Shown here one piece after another: positions 59,592 through 64,000 of a stretch of DNA of 64,000 nt. Source of the stretch: Cercis canadensis. Its lineage: Eukaryota > Streptophyta > Magnoliopsida > Fabales > Fabaceae. Under the pieces are notes generated by a model. The model made no database searches and was not told the origin of the DNA. It saw only the letters and a list, made by a program, of their open reading frames with translations. Every line of letters starts with the position of its first letter. Position 1 is the stretch's first letter. The stretch spans positions 150,934 through 214,933 of the forward strand of contig QAOA01006583.1 of the NCBI GenBank assembly GCA_003255065.1, in the 5' to 3' direction. Position numbers and translations under genes: made by a program.

Positions 59592-60710
59592 TTAGTAAGA
59601 TATAACATCAGTTATTTTCTCAACATGATAACAGAAAGAAGCATGGCCAACTCCTATAATTCCCAGATTCTTTTGTAATTCTTTCTCTACATTTTCTGCA
59701 ATTATCTCTCCAGTACGGTTGTTCTGTAGCAGCAGCTCCCCACTCTTCCTAAACCCTAATGGTCTTGATATGTTCTTCTCTAAAATTCCAATTTCTGAAG
59801 TATAACTGAACACCTTAGTCCATGACTCTACAATGCCATATTCTTTCATAACCCAGAGATTGAAACACCTTGTATTGGATGATGGATAAGTCCAATGACA
59901 CACAGTAAGCCACTCCCCTACTCCCAAAACATAAACTACATTGTTTTTTCCTCTCAAACTCTGTGGCAACATCAATTCTCCGAATGTCTCTTCAACCACA
60001 TCAAATGTCAATATAAAATTTCTATTGAGTCTTCTCCGCATGACCGTCCAATGTAATACACCATTCATAAACAATCGATTTGTCCCTGGTAAGACCATCC
60101 TTTTGAACATAAATGAGGGAACTCTACCACTGAAACTTTTCCAGCATCCTCTAGCCAAAGAGTAAATCTCAACTTCAGAGCTAGAAATTTTATTTACAAG
60201 CCTTACTATTTTAAAGTCATTGTTTCTAGAATCAAACCCAAAGCCAAAGCATTCATCATATTCACCATGGGTCTTGAGGGTTGCACTGGGTTGAGGAAGC
60301 GTCACATATTTCCTAATAGAAGGGTTTAAAATAATGAAAGTGTAAGCATAATTTATCAAACAATCAAAAATACAAACCAGCCCATTGCAAGTGCCAACCA
60401 CCTGAGAATACATGCGCCAACTATCATAAACTGTATATTCAATTGTTGAGAGCAAATCAAGTTGCTCATTATCCAAATACAGGGAGTGAAATTCATGTAA
60501 CCCTTCAACCCTTCTACGCAATAGCACAAGCAGGACGTTCTGAATGCCGTTGTTGGCTTCGGTAGTACGGTCAACATGGTTTAAGATGAAAGCAGGATCG
60601 GTGATGACAGACTTCCATGCTTTGCAGATGGAGGTGCATAAAACAAGGGTCTTGAGGGATTGTCTGTGCAGAATATCCTCCAAAATTTCACAAGGAAAAT
60701 AGTTCAACAT
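59592..60710 (-). CDS. F-box protein with FBA/kelch-associated domain (CPR30-like type)
   Basis: Single-exon 372-aa frame, typical for this large plant family. Residues 1-45 form the F-box (YFPCEILEDILHRQSLKTLV, then CKAWKSVITDPAFI), which binds SKP1 in an SCF ubiquitin ligase. VGTCNGLVCIFD near residue 105, NPSIRKYVTLP near 130, FGFGFDSRNNDFKIVRLV near 155 and EIYSLARGCWKSF near 180 are the usual steps of the F-box-associated interaction domain (FBA_1), which selects the target. LNRNFILTFDVVEETFGEL near 230 continues it. The start codon at 60710 begins right before the F-box, as is usual. No stops or shifts. Target unknown. Confidence 0.95.
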   Translation of the reverse strand: MLNYFPCEILEDILHRQSLKTLVLCTSICKAWKSVITDPAFILNHVDRTTEANNGIQNVLLVLLRRRVEGLHEFHSLYLDNEQLDLLSTIEYTVYDSWRMYSQVVGTCNGLVCIFDCLINYAYTFIILNPSIRKYVTLPQPSATLKTHGEYDECFGFGFDSRNNDFKIVRLVNKISSSEVEIYSLARGCWKSFSGRVPSFMFKRMVLPGTNRLFMNGVLHWTVMRRRLNRNFILTFDVVEETFGELMLPQSLRGKNNVVYVLGVGEWLTVCHWTYPSSNTRCFNLWVMKEYGIVESWTKVFSYTSEIGILEKNISRPLGFRKSGELLLQNNRTGEIIAENVEKELQKNLGIIGVGHASFCYHVEKITDVISY

Positions 60711-60849
60711 TGCTTCAAGAGGAGGAAGAAACAGAGAAGTGGAGAGCAGTAGCGGCGCAAAGGAGCGACGGGTACAGAGAGGACTATGCCAACTAAAGCA
60801 ACCAGGTTTCTGCCAAACCCTTGTATTTGTGCTGATCTCACTCTAATTA

Positions 60850-61900
60850 TTTATTTTTTGTATAATTTCTTTTTTCGACTGTGTTATTTAATATTGGAGA
60901 ACAATGAAAAAAATTGAAATACCCTTCAATGTTATTATTTTATTTGTATATGCGAATATTTGCTTGGATATGTGATTATTATGTTTAGTATGTGATTATC
61001 ATGTTTAATAAATATATATTAAACATATTAACTATATATTTTATACATGATAACTATATATATACACAAAATAACCACATACCTTAAGTGGTATTTTAGT
61101 CATTTTAGCATACAATGAAGTACAGAATAATTTCCTCCAACATTCCAAACTACAGATGATTTTTTCCTTAATATTTTTTTTTTTAAAAAAAATTTGGCGT
61201 GATTATACAGAAAGAAAGAAAAAATGGTTACAAAATAAATTTGTGAAGCAGATTTTCTTTCGGAATGGTTTCAATTGTCTCTAAATAGGGAGGATTCTTA
61301 TCGCTATCATTTTGGTGATTAGGGTTACAACAAATGAATTAGAAAAGGGAATGTCATTGTGAGATATAAAATTATTATTATGCCTTTTTTTTAATATTGT
61401 TGGGAGAAATAGTTCTTTACATGGTATTAGTTTATTAAGCCTCTTTAACTAAGCGATTAGGAGATGAACCTTACTTACTCTAATTTTTTCAATTTAAATT
61501 AACACAAAAAATTCAGCACAAGATATAAGTAGACTCCACACTTTAAACCTAAAGAACATTTCTCTCACATCGTATGATAACTGCTGCCCATATTGATTGG
61601 TATTCGATTCAACATGGTTTCTGAAAATTAACTTGAAGAAATTCAAAGTGGTCTCCGACGGATCTACTAGTAAGTAATTGGCGACCATGGGAGGAGAGAG
61701 AGAGAGAGAGATGACAAGAGATGGTTGAGTAAAATTCTAAAACCATTACTTAGAAATTTTACAAATAAATAAAATTAGTGACTTACCATTCCAACTAAGA
61801 TGCCACATGTGTCTGGCACAAGCAAAAAAGACTCTCGCTACGAAGAATTTTTCAATTCAGAATGATGATATACAAGAACTCAAACATATGCATAAATAAT
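60850..61900. other. AT-rich intergenic DNA with a GA microsatellite
   Basis: Upstream side of the F-box gene. Contains repeated TATGTGATTAT motifs (60965-61010) and a (GA)n run at about 61692-61711. No gene recognised. Confidence 0.6.
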
Positions 61901-61910
61901 CCAAGGGACT

Positions 61911-62052
61911 GTTTTTTTTTTTTTGGGTGTCATTAGATAGACAAGAGCTAGATTTTTAATTAATTTGAGATATGGGGGAATGTGAATTTAAATATGGGAC
62001 TTCAACCTATTTGAGAGATTCATAGACTAGTGATTCTATGTGCGCTTGTGTC
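61911..62052 (-). mobile_element. SINE with clear 17-bp target-site duplication
   Basis: Flanked by AAATAATCCAAGGGACT (61894-61910) and AAATAATCCAAGGAACT (62053-62069), one difference. Read on minus it ends CTAGCTCTTGTCTATCTAAT, GACACCC and a poly(A) tail (poly-T at 61912-61924). It contains a B-box-like TTTAAATTCACATTCCC. About 142 bp, non-coding. Insertion appears relatively recent. Confidence 0.85.
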
Positions 62053-62079
62053 AAATAATCCAAGGAACTTATGTGGCTT

Positions 62080-63740
62080 CTGTTAATGTAACATATCTTA
62101 TCATTGGCTGAAAATAAAATACCAAGTTTACTATCCAAGAGATGAGAAGAGTATCAAGAAATAGAAAAATACGAAGGAAATGACAATTAATGGCTTCGCA
62201 TGCACTTCTTCAATGTAAATGACATCCCTTTCATAGGAATTCATTATAAAAATGCACAAAATAATTACATGACCAACTCCATTTGTTAATTGGCCACGTA
62301 ACTTTAAATACTATCAATTATAGTAGACATAAACTATTACCGTAAGTCTGAATTATATTAAGTATGATTATAGTTAAGGCCTATGTATATTGCATTTCAT
62401 GGCTTCAGTCAGTTTTCTAAATTCCAAGCAAGCCAATTGCTGCAAATTTGTTATGAGGAAAGCCACGACTTAAGTGTTACAGTCTATCAGAAGATACCCT
62501 GAAAGAATCTAGTCAACTGCTAAACATCATAAGTTTATTAGAAACCAATTTTTTTGAGAAAGATCGACTAGGATAACAAACAAGCAATCACGGACATATG
62601 ACAAAGTAGAAGCTGTAATGTCCTTGCTCATGATCATGCTGCTTGGATATGTAAAGCTTTGAGGGAGGGGTTTGGTTTTCTTCTTAAAGGCCTTCCCCCA
62701 TTTGCTTGTGTCTTTAGTGTCTGGCTGTTTCTGTGGGATTGTTTTCTTCTTGTCATTTTGTGGTTTGGTTCCTCAAGTTTTATAAGCTAAAAAGGTAATT
62801 ACATATTTTTTTTGGGATTTTTCGGAGGCTATACAATAAGAAGTATTCAATCCCACCCTATTTTCGCTCTTATAAATGGAATTTGAATACATGTATGATA
62901 AAGTACGGAGTGTTTAATCATTAAAGTATCCTTCTTGAGGATAAAAAATTAACTACATATATTTATATGTCCACTCCAACAATTAATGAGTACGAATTTT
63001 GCTACTTGCCATATATAAGTTCATAAAATATATGTGTGAAACCTATATACATACCTTGTTAAAAGTCATGCATTGTTAGAAGACAAAAATTACCATGGGA
63101 GGGGAATGGAATGATATAAAGTGCAACTGATCTCACAGCATATATGAACTTCAAATTCCTTTCAGTACTGCACGTCCGTTGGACCAGATCACATATGTTA
63201 AAGCACAAAAAACAAAAAAAAGAAAAAGGAATAGGCCCTATTTGGAATAAAACAGCTAAACACAAACCAAATAAGGGACACATTTGGAAACAAATAGCAA
63301 CTATACCAAAAAGTCACGCAAGGAACACCATGATGTCCCAAACGCCAAAAAAAAAAAAAAAAAGTTGGGATATACCATTCATAAAACATTAAGAGAAAAT
63401 AACCCTTACTTGGCTTCCTGCTCATCTCTTTTGCAGCAAAATTTTCCGTTAGGCCAAAACAAGCTTCGTTTTTCATGAAAATTGTTTTCTATTTTGTGGG
63501 GCACCTGTTTCGTGGACACAATCCAATAAATGCTTATGTTGGCTAAGACTGCACAAGCCATGAGGCCAAAGGTATAACAAGCAGGATTTTGAAACTTCAG
63601 TTTACGCAGGGGTAGGGACTTTTCATTATCGAACATCACAAAATTTATCCATCTACCAATACTTGAATATTTACTAAGATATATAGGAAATCATCATAAA
63701 GTATAAACTGTTGGGTAGAAAGTAGAAACAACGCAGCTAA
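62080..63740 (+). repeat. Duplicated F-box downstream flank, copy 2
   Basis: Homologous to 58290-59400, interrupted at about 62556-63018 by inserted DNA. By analogy with copy 1, a minus-strand F-box paralogue would be expected just beyond the right end of the window, after the MITE at 63752. Confidence 0.75.
62556..63018. mobile_element. Insertion in copy 2: possible LINE tail plus SINE-like piece
   Basis: Absent from copy 1. The part 62600-62680 reads VAHD-HAAWICKALREGF-like in one frame, reminiscent of the end of a LINE RNase H domain, but too short to be sure. The part 62797-62945, on minus, has a GTATTCAAATTCC B-box-like motif and an A-rich tail, so a SINE is plausible; AATTACATAT-type flanks may be a target duplication. 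Confidence 0.35.
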
Positions 63741-63751
63741 GGTCAAAATAA

Positions 63752-63979
63752 TGGGCTTGTTTGAAAGTGTTTTGGTTTTTTTGTTTTTAAAAACTGTTTT
63801 TGAAAACTGTTTTTAAAAATTGTTCTGCAAAACAAAAGTATAAAAAAATCTGTTTGATAAACTGTTTTGAAAATAATTTTTAAAAACTGAAAAATAGAAA
63901 ACTTGCTTGGTAAAATTGTTTTAAAAACAAGTTTTGAAAACAAAAAAACAGAAAACTTGTTTGATACGAGAAACAAGCC
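63752..63979. mobile_element. Small MITE with TAA target duplication
   Basis: TAA at 63749-63751 and 63980-63982 flanks an element starting TGGGCTTGTTTGAAAG and ending GAGAAACAAGCC. The interior is a run of imperfect repeats of TTTTAAAAACTGTTTT and its inverse. Probably PIF/Harbinger-like or hAT-like; the short inverted repeat does not decide. Confidence 0.6.
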
Positions 63980-64000
63980 TAAAGTTTTTTTTTTTTTTTA

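Overview
This is an AT-rich nuclear plant window, almost certainly from a eudicot. The genes carry GT-AG introns. Plant proteins can be read through conceptual splicing: a type I mannose-6-phosphate isomerase, ribosomal protein eS7, a plastid-type alpha/beta hydrolase, a BEE-like bHLH and an F-box/FBA protein. The repeats are plant families: CACTA, MULE, Tourist-like MITEs and tRNA-derived SINEs. I do not claim a species. It is draft assembly. Eight single-N positions sit between near-identical flanking copies or beside a misplaced piece, and there is one 113-bp N run.

Layout. 1-7200: a segmental-duplication copy (A) holding a 3.6-kb non-autonomous CACTA element with a decayed Transposase_24-type gene, whose 3' half is repeated after an N. 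7440-10776: a broken copy of the alpha/beta hydrolase gene (minus strand). 10777-22700: copy B of the 5' segmental duplication, with a foldback element, a SINE and a retroelement-like insertion, then AT-rich non-coding DNA with several N-flanked repeats and two related GC-richer islands. 22994-28034: intact mannose-6-phosphate isomerase gene (+, 5 exons, 433 aa). 29112-31015: intact eS7 gene (-, 5 coding exons plus a 5'UTR intron, 191 aa). 31100-34000: MITE and foldback DNA. 34000-42729: an 8.7-kb near-perfect palindrome made of two decayed Mutator-like elements head to head. 42952-47036: intact alpha/beta hydrolase gene (-, 8 exons, 348 aa), parent or sister of the broken copy. 47200-49200: foldback MITEs. 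49790-51545: relic of a fatty acyl-CoA reductase gene (+). 52249-54560: MITEs, SINE-like pieces and an N gap. 55412-57302: intact bHLH transcription factor gene (+, 6 exons, 235 aa). 59592-60710: intact single-exon F-box gene (-, 372 aa). 57500-59400 and 62080-63740 hold a duplicated flank that points to a second F-box gene beyond the right edge.

The five intact genes have unrelated housekeeping or regulatory roles: GDP-mannose/ascorbate precursor supply, translation, a plastid hydrolase, transcription and ubiquitin ligase targeting. I see no operon or cluster logic. The most unusual object is the MULE palindrome. The clearest history is in the segmental duplications, where one copy keeps the empty site for insertions present in the other.
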